DNA of 37,579 nt from Acidobacteriota bacterium (GCA_016932915.1 JAFGBY010000178.1:1-37579); one strand, 5' to 3'; shown: positions 8,198 through 18,836, counted from the stretch's first letter. Program-made: numbers and translations. The notes: generated by a model not told the origin, from the sequence alone.

Positions 8198-9649
8198 ATG
8201 ATTCTTGATAAACTTTTAGATTTCACAATAAAGTCCTCAGACTTTATGTGGGGATTACAGACTATCGCGCTCCTGCTGCTTGCGGGAGTTATTTTGACTC
8301 TATTGACACGCTTTGTGCAGATCACAAAGTTAGGAAAATCAATTAAGCTGGTTCTGCTTGGGGCAGTAGGTAAGGATAAATCCAAGGACAAAGAAGGCGA
8401 TATCACACCGTTTGCCGCATTGATGACGGCGCTTGCCGCTACGGTAGGTAACGGGAATATCGCGGGCGTCGCGACTGCGATTGCCAGTGGCGGCCCCGGA
8501 GCTCCGTTCTGGATGTGGCTTTCCGGATTTTTCGGGATGGCTACCAAGTATGCTGAGGGGTACCTGGGAGTACGCTTCCGTAAGGTTGCCGAGGACGGTA
8601 CGATGGCAGGCGGCCCGATGTATTATATCCGCTATGGCCTTGGAGATAACGCATTCTCAAGATTCCTTGGCGGGATGTTCGCGATATGCGGAGGTATGGC
8701 TGCTTTACTGGGGACAGGCAATATGGCGCAATCCAATTCAATCACGCTTGGCGCGGTAGAACAGCTGAAGAAATATGGCATCATCTCTGAGTCATCCGGG
8801 ACGACTTATTCTGTTTTAATTGGTTTTGTCCTCGTGATTCTTGTCGGCATGGTCATTATCGGTGGTATTAAAAGGATTGGTGCTGTAGCGGAAAAAATTG
8901 TGCCCTTCATGATTCTTTTTTATTTTGGCGGTGCTTTGATAATTCTGATTAAATATTTCACAGCGATTCCAGCAGCTTTCGCACTGATTTTTAAATGCGC
9001 TTTTTCGTTTAAAGCTGTAGTTGGTGGGGCAGTGGGCGTAACTATTAAAGAGGCAGTCCGTTTTGGAGTTGCCAGAGGTGTTTTATCGAATGAAGCAGGC
9101 CTTGGTTCCGCATCGATAGCTCAGAGCGCAAGTAAGACCGAGAATCCGAGCGAGATGGGGCTCGTTGCCATGACAGGTGTTCTTATCGATACAATTATAG
9201 TCAATACACTGACGACCCTGTCGATTATATTAACCGGCGCATGGGTATATACCAGGGCGGCAAATTACACAGGCCCAAATCAGCTGGATAGTATTGCCCT
9301 TACTCAATATGCCTGGGATTCTGTATTTACAGGAGGCGGAGTGTTTATTGTTTTCGCCTCGCTGATGTTTGGGTTTACAACACTGATAGGCTGGTCGTAT
9401 TACGGCGAACAATGCTTTGAATATTTATTCGGCTTGCGGGCGGTCAAGCCTTACCGTCTTGTTTACATTCTATTGATCTTCTTCGGAGCGGTACTCCAGG
9501 GCAATTATATTCGTATCGTTTGGAATATCGGAGATACGGCAAACGCATTTATGGCAATACCTAACCTTATCGGGTTGATATTGCTATCAGTACTCGTTGC
9601 GCGAGAGACACGACAGGCTTTTTCAAAAAATAAATTTGAATTAGGATAG
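8198..9649 (+). CDS. AGCS-family sodium:alanine/glycine symporter
   Basis: 483 aa; FAALMTALAATVGNGNIAGVATAIASGGPGAPFWMWLSGFFGMATKYAEGYLGVRFR and GVARGVLSNEAGLGSASIAQ signatures. Confidence 0.93.
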   Translation: MILDKLLDFTIKSSDFMWGLQTIALLLLAGVILTLLTRFVQITKLGKSIKLVLLGAVGKDKSKDKEGDITPFAALMTALAATVGNGNIAGVATAIASGGPGAPFWMWLSGFFGMATKYAEGYLGVRFRKVAEDGTMAGGPMYYIRYGLGDNAFSRFLGGMFAICGGMAALLGTGNMAQSNSITLGAVEQLKKYGIISESSGTTYSVLIGFVLVILVGMVIIGGIKRIGAVAEKIVPFMILFYFGGALIILIKYFTAIPAAFALIFKCAFSFKAVVGGAVGVTIKEAVRFGVARGVLSNEAGLGSASIAQSASKTENPSEMGLVAMTGVLIDTIIVNTLTTLSIILTGAWVYTRAANYTGPNQLDSIALTQYAWDSVFTGGGVFIVFASLMFGFTTLIGWSYYGEQCFEYLFGLRAVKPYRLVYILLIFFGAVLQGNYIRIVWNIGDTANAFMAIPNLIGLILLSVLVARETRQAFSKNKFELG

Positions 9650-9656
9650 ACAAAAT

Positions 9657-10898
9657 ATGAAACAAACTGCGATTGAAAAGATAATTTCAAACCATTCAGA
9701 TCATCAGGTCAAAGCTGGCGAGATTGTCTGGATGAAACTGGATGTTCGTTCCGCAAGGGATTTCGGCGGCGCGAACGTTGTCAAAAACCTCAAGACTTAT
9801 TATCCTGGCCAGCCGCTGGATGATCTAAAAAAGACCTTCTTCACTTTTGATACAGTTGTCCCGGCTAATAATATTCCGTATGCAAACAATCAGCAGATAT
9901 GCAGGGATTACGCTGAGGAGATGGGGATAAAAGTTTATGACGTAAACGCCGGGATTGGCAGTCATGTCATGATAGAAGAGGGAAGGGCGCTTCCCGGTTA
10001 TACCCTCGTCGGCACGGACAGCCACTTGAACATCTTCGGGGCAGTCGGCGCTTTTGGACAGGGTATGGGCGATCAGGATATTGCATTTGCTTTCCGCAAC
10101 GGGTTTACGTGGTTTGAAGTACCAGAGAGCATGAGGATAATTCTGAATGGTGAAATCAAATACCCGGTTAGCGCGAAAGATGTTGTCCTGGCTGTTTTAG
10201 AGAGAATAGGCTCTAAAGGCGCGCTGGGAAGGGCGATAGAATTCACAGGCAGCGTAGTGGACAGACTTGATCTTGCGGGCAGGATCACACTTGCATCAAT
10301 GGTTACCGAGATGGGCGGAATTATTGGATTAATATCTCCGAACAAAGCAATACTTGATGAACTCAAGAAGAAATCCGGCCATTACACATTGGAACCTATT
10401 GTCGCTGATGAAGGCGCTGAGTATGTTGAGACAATCGAGATGAATCTGAATGGACTTGAACCTATGATCGCGGCGCCACCGAAACCGGATAATGTCGTGA
10501 AAGTATCCTCACTGAAAAAAGTTGCTGTTGATTCCATTTTTATCGGCTCATGTACTAACGGCAGGACAGAAGATTTTAAAGTAGCTGCGGATATTCTCCG
10601 GGGCAGAAAAGTGCATCCTAAAGTAATGATGAAAATTGTACCTGCGACGAGAAGAGTATTTACCGAAATGCTCAAATTGGGAATAGTACAGGAACTGCAT
10701 GAAGCCGGCGCGATTATCTCCAACCCGGGATGCGGCGGATGCGCCAGTGGACAAATCGGGATGACCGGTAAAGGAGAAGTTCAGGTCAGCACCAGTAACA
10801 GGAACTTCCTTGGCAAACAGGGTGATGGCGAGACTTACCTTGCTTCACCAGCTGTTGCGGCAGCCTCAGCGATAACCGGCTATATAACAGCCCCATAA
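9657..10898 (+). CDS. Aconitase-superfamily dehydratase large subunit (3-isopropylmalate dehydratase/homoaconitase-type)
   Basis: 413 aa; GTDSHLNIFGAVGAFGQGMGDQD, IFIGSCTNGRTEDF, SNPGCGGCASG (4Fe-4S cysteines). Confidence 0.9.
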   Translation: MKQTAIEKIISNHSDHQVKAGEIVWMKLDVRSARDFGGANVVKNLKTYYPGQPLDDLKKTFFTFDTVVPANNIPYANNQQICRDYAEEMGIKVYDVNAGIGSHVMIEEGRALPGYTLVGTDSHLNIFGAVGAFGQGMGDQDIAFAFRNGFTWFEVPESMRIILNGEIKYPVSAKDVVLAVLERIGSKGALGRAIEFTGSVVDRLDLAGRITLASMVTEMGGIIGLISPNKAILDELKKKSGHYTLEPIVADEGAEYVETIEMNLNGLEPMIAAPPKPDNVVKVSSLKKVAVDSIFIGSCTNGRTEDFKVAADILRGRKVHPKVMMKIVPATRRVFTEMLKLGIVQELHEAGAIISNPGCGGCASGQIGMTGKGEVQVSTSNRNFLGKQGDGETYLASPAVAAASAITGYITAP

Positions 10899-10927
10899 GC
10901 GGATGTAGAGAATACGAGGTAAATAAA

Positions 10928-11482
10928 ATGGCAGAAAAACAGAAAATATTAAAAGGCCGTATATGGCTGATGACTGATGAAAACAACACACTGATTGATG
11001 ATATAGATACAGATATGATTTTCCATAATGCGCATCTTGCGATCACCGATATTAAGGAGATGGGTCAGCATGCGTTTGGAAATCTTAAAAACTGGAAACA
11101 TTTCCCAAAAGAAGCAAAACCGGGTGATATTGTTATGGCTGGTCGGAATTTTGGTTCCGGTTCATCAAGGCAACAGGCGGTTGATTGTTTCCCTTCACTT
11201 GGAGTGACCGCGCTGATTTGTGAGTCCTATGGAGCAATCTATAAGAGGAATGCAATAAATAGCGGTTTTCCGATTGTGATAATACCGGGACTTGTAGAGC
11301 AGTTGAAGAAAAGTAAGAAAATAAAACACCTGCAGAATATTGAAATCAATCTTGAAACAGGTATCGTAAAAGATGTTGAAAGTGGAGAGATAGTCCTTAA
11401 TGGTCTGCCACTTTCACCCGTTCAGATTGATATTTATAATGTTGGGGGGCTTTTAAACCTGAGCCTCGATAACAAAGGCTAG
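10928..11482 (+). CDS. Aconitase-superfamily dehydratase small (swivel) subunit, LeuD-type
   Basis: 184 aa; DDIDTDMIFHNAHLAITDIKEMGQHAF and GRNFGSGSSRQQAVDCFPSLGVTALICESYGAIYKRNAINSGFPI. Confidence 0.9.
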   Translation: MAEKQKILKGRIWLMTDENNTLIDDIDTDMIFHNAHLAITDIKEMGQHAFGNLKNWKHFPKEAKPGDIVMAGRNFGSGSSRQQAVDCFPSLGVTALICESYGAIYKRNAINSGFPIVIIPGLVEQLKKSKKIKHLQNIEINLETGIVKDVESGEIVLNGLPLSPVQIDIYNVGGLLNLSLDNKG

Positions 11483-11507
11483 ATGTTCGATTAATATTAA
11501 AAATTAA

Positions 11508-11539
11508 AACCCCCGGCAATAAACCGGGGGTTGTTTTTT
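11508..11539. terminator. Bidirectional rho-independent terminator between the LeuD-like gene and pilC
   Basis: AACCCCCGG-CAATAAA-CCGGGGGTT followed by GTTTTTT; between convergent genes. Confidence 0.85.
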
Positions 11540-11555
11540 GATTTTTATTATTCCT

Positions 11556-12770
11556 TTAACCCTGTTCACTCATATGTTTCATCAGCGAGAACATTGGTAA
11601 GTACATCGAAACAACGATACCGCCAACGCTGACACCCAGGAATGCAATCAGGAGAGGTTCCATAAGGGCCAATAGGTTTTCAACTGCAATATCGACTTCA
11701 TCTTCGTAAAATTCAGCAACCTTGGAAATCATCGCGTCGATTTCACCGGTCTGCTCACCAACCTGTATCATCTGTGTAACAAGAGGGGGAAATAACTCCG
11801 AATCCTGCAATGGTTCCGAGAGACTGGAACCACCTTCAACTTTCGTTCGGGCATACATCAAGGCTTCCTCGACAATAATATTACCTGCCGTTTTAGCTGT
11901 AATCTCAAGAGAATCGAGAAGTGGTACACCGGAACTGATCAGGGTTGCCATCGTTCGGCAGAACCTTGCGATAACCATTTTCTGTAGCATTACTCCGAAG
12001 ACCGGAAGCTTCAATTTAATACTATCGATGAGATGATGACCATGGCTGGTTTTATAATATGCTTTATAACCCATTGATAACAGGATTACCCCGACGATAA
12101 TCAGGGGCATGTAATCCTGAAGAAATTCGCTCATGGCGACCGTTATTCGCGTTGGTAGTGGCATCTCCGCGTTCATACCTGCGAACAGGCCTGCAAAAAC
12201 TGGGATAACTTTCCATAAAATAACGGCAACAACAATAATAGCAACAATAATAACCGCTATCGGGTAAACCATGGCTGATTTGATAGCTCGCTTCAGGGCA
12301 ACACTCTTTTCAATATATTCCGCCAGCCTTCGCAGAATGATATCCAGGATACCGCCTGTTTCACCAGCGGCTACCATGTTGATATATAACTCGTTGAATA
12401 TTTTCGGATGTTTGCCTAAAGCATCAGCAAGATTTGAACCTGATTCAATATCTTCACGGACGTTATAGAGGGCTGCCTGGAATATCTGGTTCTCCTGCAT
12501 AACGCCAAGGATTTCAAGACACTGGTTAATCGGCATACCAGCATCGATCATAAAAGAAAACTGCCTGGTAAAGACTGCGATATCTTTATTGTCAACTTTA
12601 CCTCCGCCGATCTTCGGCAGGCTGATTTCTTTTCCTTTTTCCTTAACTGAGGATACGATTATCGCCTGTTTTCTTAAGGCAGCGATAACTTCGTTTTTAG
12701 ATCCGGCGACCATGATCCCATCTTTGACTTTTCCGCCTTTGGTCTTACCTTTCCATTGATAGCTAGGCAT
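11556..12770 (-). CDS. pilC: Type IV pilus inner-membrane platform protein PilC (T2SS F domain)
   Basis: 404 aa; ESGSNLADALGKHPKIFNELYINMVAAGETGGILDIILRRLAEYIEK and MIQVGEQTGEIDAMISKVAEFYEDEVD. Confidence 0.93.
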   Translation of the reverse strand: MPSYQWKGKTKGGKVKDGIMVAGSKNEVIAALRKQAIIVSSVKEKGKEISLPKIGGGKVDNKDIAVFTRQFSFMIDAGMPINQCLEILGVMQENQIFQAALYNVREDIESGSNLADALGKHPKIFNELYINMVAAGETGGILDIILRRLAEYIEKSVALKRAIKSAMVYPIAVIIVAIIVVAVILWKVIPVFAGLFAGMNAEMPLPTRITVAMSEFLQDYMPLIIVGVILLSMGYKAYYKTSHGHHLIDSIKLKLPVFGVMLQKMVIARFCRTMATLISSGVPLLDSLEITAKTAGNIIVEEALMYARTKVEGGSSLSEPLQDSELFPPLVTQMIQVGEQTGEIDAMISKVAEFYEDEVDIAVENLLALMEPLLIAFLGVSVGGIVVSMYLPMFSLMKHMSEQG

Positions 12771-12794
12771 ATAATCCTCCGTTAAAATACAAAT

Positions 12795-13892
12795 TTATGC
12801 AGAATGCAGGTCATCTTCAATGATGCCAGCACCCCTGTTTATCATTTCCTGCAATTCATCCGGCATTGAACTTCTCTGGAGAGCGACCTGCAGAGTAATC
12901 TGTTTCCTGAAATAAAGGGTTGCAAGTGACTGGTTAAAAGTCTGCATCCCGTATTTTGCCTGTCCGGTCTGCATGGTCGAATATATCTGGTGAATTTTAT
13001 CCTCACGTATGAGGTTTCTTATAGCCATATTAGGAATAAGTATCTCCATCGCAAGGCAACGGCCTTTACCGCTCGCTTTTGGGAGAAGTGACTGACAGAG
13101 AATTCCTTCCATAACGAAGGATAACTGCGCCCTGATCTGAGGCTGCTGGTGCGATGGGAAAACATCGACAATACGGTTGATAGTCTGAGCAGCGGAGTTT
13201 GTATGCAGGGTTCCAAAGGTCAAATGGCCTGTTTCTGCAATCGTCAGCGCCGCTTCGATTGTTTCAAGGTCTCTCATTTCACCAATGAGAACAACATCAG
13301 GATCCTGTCTTAGAACGGATTTCAGCGCGAATTTAAATGATTTTGTATCTGCATGAAGTTCTCTCTGGTTGACAAGACATTTCTTATGCTGATGAAGGTA
13401 TTCAATGGGGTCTTCGATAGATATTATATGATCATGCCGTTCCTGGTTGATTTTATCCAGCATTGCTGCCAGGGTGGTGGATTTTCCGGAACCTGTTGGG
13501 CCGGTGACCAGGATTAAACCACGAGGTTTCTGGCAAAGTTTGCTGATTACTTTTGGAAGTCCCAGTGTAGCGAAATCAAGGATTTTCCAGGGAATCGCAC
13601 GATAACAGGCTGCGACTGCTCCGCGTTGATTGAAAACGTTACATCTGAATCTTGCCAATCCTTTTATACCAAACGAGATATCCAGTTCCTTGTCTTCCTC
13701 AAACCTGTGTTTCTGGACATCAGTAAGAACAGAATACGCCAGTTGTTTCGTTTCGGTTGGGGTTAACGGTGGTAGATTGAGGGGCCTCAATTGCCCATCA
13801 ACTCTTATTTGAGGTGGAGAATTAGTAGTTATATGCAGGTCGGATCCACCCATTTCGAACATCGTTTTCAGCAGCTGGTGCAGAGTGACCAT
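12795..13892 (-). CDS. pilT: Type IV pilus retraction ATPase PilT
   Basis: 365 aa; GSDLHITTNSPPQIRVDG, GPTGSGKSTTLAAMLDKIN, AETGHLTFGTLHTNSAAQTINRIVDVFP. Confidence 0.94.
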   Translation of the reverse strand: MVTLHQLLKTMFEMGGSDLHITTNSPPQIRVDGQLRPLNLPPLTPTETKQLAYSVLTDVQKHRFEEDKELDISFGIKGLARFRCNVFNQRGAVAACYRAIPWKILDFATLGLPKVISKLCQKPRGLILVTGPTGSGKSTTLAAMLDKINQERHDHIISIEDPIEYLHQHKKCLVNQRELHADTKSFKFALKSVLRQDPDVVLIGEMRDLETIEAALTIAETGHLTFGTLHTNSAAQTINRIVDVFPSHQQPQIRAQLSFVMEGILCQSLLPKASGKGRCLAMEILIPNMAIRNLIREDKIHQIYSTMQTGQAKYGMQTFNQSLATLYFRKQITLQVALQRSSMPDELQEMINRGAGIIEDDLHSA

Positions 13893-13910
13893 AATTAAAT
13901 CCCTTATTAA

Positions 13911-15641
13911 TTATAATACAGTCTTTGTAATGACTTCTTCAATACTTGTTACGCCATTCATAATTTTAATCAAGCCACTTCGGCGGAGAGTAATCATTCC
14001 ATCCTCAACAGCCTGCCTTCTTAATTCAACAGCGGTTGCGCCTGAAAGGATGAGCTCTCTACTGTTATCCGTGACATGCATAATCTCAAAGAGCCCGACT
14101 CTGCCTTTATAGCCTGTTTCATTACAACGCGGGCAACCGACTGGTTTATAAACAGTTATACCTTCTGTCTCTTCTCTTGTATATCCAATCCTTAAAAGCG
14201 TTTCAATCGGAACTTTTGTTTCTTCTTTACATTCACTGCATAGTTTTCGTGCAAGACGCTGAGCGCAGATCATAAGTACGGATGTTGCGACGAGGAACGG
14301 TTCTATACCCATATTCATGAGACGGTTAATTGTACTCGGTGCATCATTTGTATGAAGTGTACTTAGAACCAGATGGCCAGTAAGTGCTGCCTTGATAGCG
14401 ATTTCAGCGGTCTCAAAATCTCTGATCTCACCGACCATGATAATGTCCGGATCCTGTCTGAGGAATGACCTTAAGGCTGCAGCGAAGTTCAAACCGATTT
14501 TATCGTGCATCTGAACCTGATTGATTCCATGGATTGCGAATTCAACAGGGTCTTCAGCGGTCATGATATTAACGTCAGGTTTATTGATCGTACCGAGAGC
14601 GGAATAAAGAGTGTTTGTTTTACCTGAACCCGTAGGACCGGTAACAAGGATCATTCCATAAGGTTTGGTGATTGATTCCTGAAGAATCTCCAGGGAACTG
14701 GATTCAAGGCCGAGTTTGGTAAGGTCGAGTTTCAGGTTTTCCTTATCGAGAAGCCTCATAACGACTTTTTCGCCGTAGAGGCATGGTAAGATCGAAACCC
14801 TCAAGTCGAGTTCCTTGATCTTACCCTGTTTGTCTTTCATTTTAATCTGGATACGGCCGTCCTGGGGTAACCTTCTTTCGGCGATATCCAGTTTGGACAT
14901 AATTTTTACACGGGAAATAATAGCGTTTTTTAAGTCCATCTTAGGCCTTAGGACTTCATATAAAATACCATCAATTCTAAAACGGACTCTAAAATCTTTT
15001 TCATAGCATTCGATGTGAATATCGGATGCGCCTTTTGCTACAGAATCCGCCAGGATAACATTAACAAGGCTGATGACTGACTGATCACCAGATGCGGATT
15101 CCAGTTGACCAAGGTCAATTTCGTCGACTTCTTCTTTCAGCTCGAGGGAGTTTGCATCGATCTCGGTTTCGTTCTGTATTTGCCCCCATTGCTCCATCAG
15201 GCCGACTGTTGCTGCCGCTATACCGTAATATTTTTCAATTGCTTCAGCGATTGCCACTTCGGAAGCGACAACAGGTTGTACATTGTAACCCGTAGAAAAC
15301 TTTATATCATCAAGAGAATATATATTTGTGGGGTCAGACATTGCTACTGTAATCGTAGCGCCTGCTCTGCTAACCGGTATAACCGAGTATTTCTGGCATA
15401 TTTCGGCTGGCACCAGTTTTACAACTTCTGGGTCAATTTCAAACTGTGAGAGGTTTATTGCAGGCATTCCATATTGTCTGCTCAAAAGGTTGGTTACTTC
15501 ATCCTCGGATACAAATCCTAGCTTGATGAGGCTGTAACCTAATCTTCCGCCTTCCCGTTTCTGGTGTTCAAGAGCCTGTTTGAGTTGATCCGGTGTGATC
15601 ATATTAGCGGCAACAAGCATTTCACCTAGTTTTGAAGACAT
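13911..15641 (-). CDS. pilB: Type IV pilus assembly ATPase PilB (GspE-like)
   Basis: 576 aa; MshEN-type N-terminus, GASDIHIECYE, GPTGSGKTNTLYSALG, LRQDPDIIMVGEIRDFETAEIAIKAALTGHLVLSTLHTNDA, zinc cysteines CSEC/CPRC. Confidence 0.94.
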   Translation of the reverse strand: MSSKLGEMLVAANMITPDQLKQALEHQKREGGRLGYSLIKLGFVSEDEVTNLLSRQYGMPAINLSQFEIDPEVVKLVPAEICQKYSVIPVSRAGATITVAMSDPTNIYSLDDIKFSTGYNVQPVVASEVAIAEAIEKYYGIAAATVGLMEQWGQIQNETEIDANSLELKEEVDEIDLGQLESASGDQSVISLVNVILADSVAKGASDIHIECYEKDFRVRFRIDGILYEVLRPKMDLKNAIISRVKIMSKLDIAERRLPQDGRIQIKMKDKQGKIKELDLRVSILPCLYGEKVVMRLLDKENLKLDLTKLGLESSSLEILQESITKPYGMILVTGPTGSGKTNTLYSALGTINKPDVNIMTAEDPVEFAIHGINQVQMHDKIGLNFAAALRSFLRQDPDIIMVGEIRDFETAEIAIKAALTGHLVLSTLHTNDAPSTINRLMNMGIEPFLVATSVLMICAQRLARKLCSECKEETKVPIETLLRIGYTREETEGITVYKPVGCPRCNETGYKGRVGLFEIMHVTDNSRELILSGATAVELRRQAVEDGMITLRRSGLIKIMNGVTSIEEVITKTVL

Positions 15642-15718
15642 TTATTTCCCTTTCATATTACCTGGAGTTTAGTATTCGAACTGTCTGATATCACTTTATG
15701 ATTATTCCTTATAAAACA

Positions 15719-15747
15719 AGTTTAAGCCCTTATAATGTGAATGTCAA
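15719..15747 (-). promoter_or_regulatory. Putative promoter for the pilB-pilT-pilC operon (TTGACA-N17-TAAACT)
   Basis: Plus strand AGTTTA 15719-15724 and TGTCAA 15742-15747, upstream of pilB on the minus strand. Confidence 0.5.
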
Positions 15748-15874
15748 TACACAATCCTATGTAGAAACATGAATCTTTGTGCCTAACTTATTGAATACTA
15801 ACAATAAACAGTGATTTGAGGCATAAGCTAAAGTACCTTAGCAACCTGAGTTTACGAACAGGACCTCTTCTTCC

Positions 15875-15903
15875 TTGTAAACTTAATTACTGCATTTTAT
15901 AAT
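15875..15903 (+). promoter_or_regulatory. Putative polA promoter (TTGTAA-N17-TATAAT) immediately next to the start codon
   Basis: TTGTAA 15875-15880, TATAAT 15898-15903, ATG at 15915. Confidence 0.5.
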
Positions 15904-15914
15904 ACCATCCTATC

Positions 15915-18632
15915 ATGGTAAAGAAAGAAAAATTATTCCTCCTCGATGGGTATGCTCTCGCATACCGGGCGTATTTCGCTTTCCTGAGGACTCCACTGAC
16001 AAATGCCAGAGGCGAAAACACATCAGCGGTGTACGGATTTGCCCTGACTCTCCTCAAGATCCTTAATGAAGAAAACCCTGATTATATTGGGGTCGCTTTC
16101 GATTCTTCCGGGCCGACTTTCAGACATGAACTTTACACTGAGTATAAAGCTACACGGCAGAAGATGCCGGATGATCTCCGTTATCAGATTCCATGGTTGA
16201 AAGAACTATTGGAAGCTCTCGATATCCCGGTGTTCGAAATGCCCGGTTTTGAAGCGGATGACATCATTGGTACTTTATCTATGAAAGGAAAAGATGCGGG
16301 GCTGGATGTATTTCTTGCGACAGGTGACAAGGATTTCCTGCAACTGGTCGATGACTCAATTTATTTTTATAATATCAGGACGAAGGATAATGAACCAGGT
16401 GATAAGGTCCTGGATAAAGATGGCGTGAAGGCTAAAATGGGAGTAATTCCGGGGCAGGTAAGAGAACTTCTTGCTTTAATGGGAGATTCCTCGGATAACA
16501 TACCAGGCTTGCCGGGAGTAGGGGAGAAAACGGCGCTGAAGCTCCTGGAAGAATTTGGATCACTTGAAAAGATTCTTGATAACGCAGAGAGCATCAAGGG
16601 TAAACTGGGCGAAAAAATATCACAGAATAAACACCTTGCAGAGATTTCGCTTGATCTTGCGACTATACGGACAGATCTGGATATCTCCTTTGATAAGAAT
16701 GCTTTATTGCTTGGCAAACCTGACCAGAAAAAACTTAGCGAACTCCTATCATCATTGGAATTCCATTCTCTAATTGAAAAATTCAATGCTGATTCGAAAA
16801 GAGTTGAATTTGACCCAACAGATCAAGAGTATATTGCTGTATCTGATAATATTGCTTTAGATGATTTAATAAAAGATATGGAAAAACAGGATTTTATAGT
16901 TTTTGATACTGAAACCACATCACTTGACCCCCTGATTGCCGAGCTGGTTGGTGTGTCATTCTCATGGAAAGAAAAACAGGCATATTATATTTCAGTCGTT
17001 TCTGCAGAGGGTAAACATTTTGAGATAGAATATCTAATCGATAAACTCAAACCGATTTTTGCGAATCCGAAAATTAAAAAGGGTGGGCAGAATCTTAAAT
17101 ACGATATCTCTGTATTAAAGAAGTATGGGGTAGAGGTCAACGGCGTCAGCTTCGATACATTGATTGCCTCATATCTGCTTAATCCAGAGGGAAGGAAGCA
17201 TAACCTGGATCTTCTTGCACTTGATTATCTTAATTATAAAAAAATTCCTACCAGCGATTTGATAGGTTCGGGTAAGGAATGCTCAAGCATGGATATAGTT
17301 CCTCTAGATAAAGTAAGTATATATGGTTGTGAAGATGCAGAGATAACTTTACGTTTAAAAAACCTTTTCCAGGATAACCTTCAGAGCCTCGAACTTACTG
17401 ATCTTTTTAATAATATTGAGATGCCTCTGATCGAGATACTTGCGGATATGGAGATGACAGGTGTCGCTATCGATGTCGAATTTCTTAATAAAATGTCCGC
17501 TGAACTGGAGAAACAAATTTCTGTTCTCAGAGATTCCATTTATAAACAGGCAGATGATGAATTCAATATAGACTCACCTCAGCAGCTCGGAAAAATTCTC
17601 TTTGAAAAGATGGAAATCCACAAGGAACTTGGGATTAAAAGGGTGCGTAAAACAAGCCTTGGATATGCGACCGACGCAAGACTTCTTGATCAGATGAGCG
17701 GGCATCCGATAGTAGCCGAAATCCTTCAATACAGACACCTTCGGAAGCTCAAATCTACTTATATTGATGCATTGCCGCAACTGGTACATAAAGTCTCAGG
17801 CAGGATACATACTTCATATAATCAGACAATAACGGCGACCGGGAGATTATCAAGTTCCGATCCCAACCTGCAGAACATACCAATAAGAACAGAACTTGGA
17901 AGGGAGATAAGAAAGGCATTTATCCCTTCCAGTGAGGATAGAATAATACTCGATGCAGACTATTCACAGATTGAATTCCGGATAGCAGCAGATTTTTCAG
18001 GTGATAAAAACCTGATAGATTTCTTTAAATCTGGCGAGGATGTGCATGCGCAGATAGCCGCTATGATTTATGATCTGCCTATTAATGAAGTAACCAGGGA
18101 ACAGAGGTCAAGGTCGAAGGAAATCAGTTTTGGGATACTCTATGGTATGAACCAATATGGGCTTGCAAGTAGATTGAAGATTTCCACAGATGAAGCTGAA
18201 GAGTTCCTGCGAAGGTATTACATTACACTCCCCGGAATCTCTGAATATATTCAGAGACAGTTGAGAGATGCCCGTTTACAAGGTACTGTAACGACTCTAT
18301 ACGGCAGGAGACGTCACGTGAGCAATATCGAAAGCGATAACGGAAGGCTTCGTTCTCTGGCTGAACACATCGCTGTGAATACCCCTATCCAGGGTACTGC
18401 CGCGGATATTATTAAAATTGCCATGATCAGGGTGTTTAACGCATTTAAAAAAGAGGGTTTCAGGAGCAAGATGATTATGCAGGTGCATGATGAGCTTGTT
18501 TTCGATGTTCTTCTGGAAGAATTGGATGAAGTGAGCAAGGTTGTAAAAGCCGAGATGGAGAAGGCAGCGGAGCTCAGTGTACCGCTTACGGTGGACATAG
18601 GGACTGGTAAAAACTGGCTGGAGGCGCATTAA
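15915..18632 (+). CDS. polA: DNA polymerase I with 5'-3' exo, 3'-5' exo and polymerase domains
   Basis: 905 aa; 5' nuclease domain (YKATRQKMPDDL), intact 3'-5' exo residues (FDTETTSLDPL, NLKYDISVL, YGCEDAEIT), polymerase motifs DADYSQIEFRIAA and QVHDELVFDV. Confidence 0.96.
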   Translation: MVKKEKLFLLDGYALAYRAYFAFLRTPLTNARGENTSAVYGFALTLLKILNEENPDYIGVAFDSSGPTFRHELYTEYKATRQKMPDDLRYQIPWLKELLEALDIPVFEMPGFEADDIIGTLSMKGKDAGLDVFLATGDKDFLQLVDDSIYFYNIRTKDNEPGDKVLDKDGVKAKMGVIPGQVRELLALMGDSSDNIPGLPGVGEKTALKLLEEFGSLEKILDNAESIKGKLGEKISQNKHLAEISLDLATIRTDLDISFDKNALLLGKPDQKKLSELLSSLEFHSLIEKFNADSKRVEFDPTDQEYIAVSDNIALDDLIKDMEKQDFIVFDTETTSLDPLIAELVGVSFSWKEKQAYYISVVSAEGKHFEIEYLIDKLKPIFANPKIKKGGQNLKYDISVLKKYGVEVNGVSFDTLIASYLLNPEGRKHNLDLLALDYLNYKKIPTSDLIGSGKECSSMDIVPLDKVSIYGCEDAEITLRLKNLFQDNLQSLELTDLFNNIEMPLIEILADMEMTGVAIDVEFLNKMSAELEKQISVLRDSIYKQADDEFNIDSPQQLGKILFEKMEIHKELGIKRVRKTSLGYATDARLLDQMSGHPIVAEILQYRHLRKLKSTYIDALPQLVHKVSGRIHTSYNQTITATGRLSSSDPNLQNIPIRTELGREIRKAFIPSSEDRIILDADYSQIEFRIAADFSGDKNLIDFFKSGEDVHAQIAAMIYDLPINEVTREQRSRSKEISFGILYGMNQYGLASRLKISTDEAEEFLRRYYITLPGISEYIQRQLRDARLQGTVTTLYGRRRHVSNIESDNGRLRSLAEHIAVNTPIQGTAADIIKIAMIRVFNAFKKEGFRSKMIMQVHDELVFDVLLEELDEVSKVVKAEMEKAAELSVPLTVDIGTGKNWLEAH

Positions 18633-18836
18633 TTTATGCAATGTTATGTTGCAGATTTGCAATTTTCGCAGCTTGAATGTTGCGTTGGTGCAACAAACGA
18701 ATCCAGAGGTTTTAGCTACATCCCAGCCGATTTCTCTAAGTGCTTGATATATATAAAGTTATCACCCAAAGTTTTCTTGGTTAAAATTGGTATGTTAGTT
18801 GCTTATACGAAACCGGGTATATTTTGGAGGTAGTGA

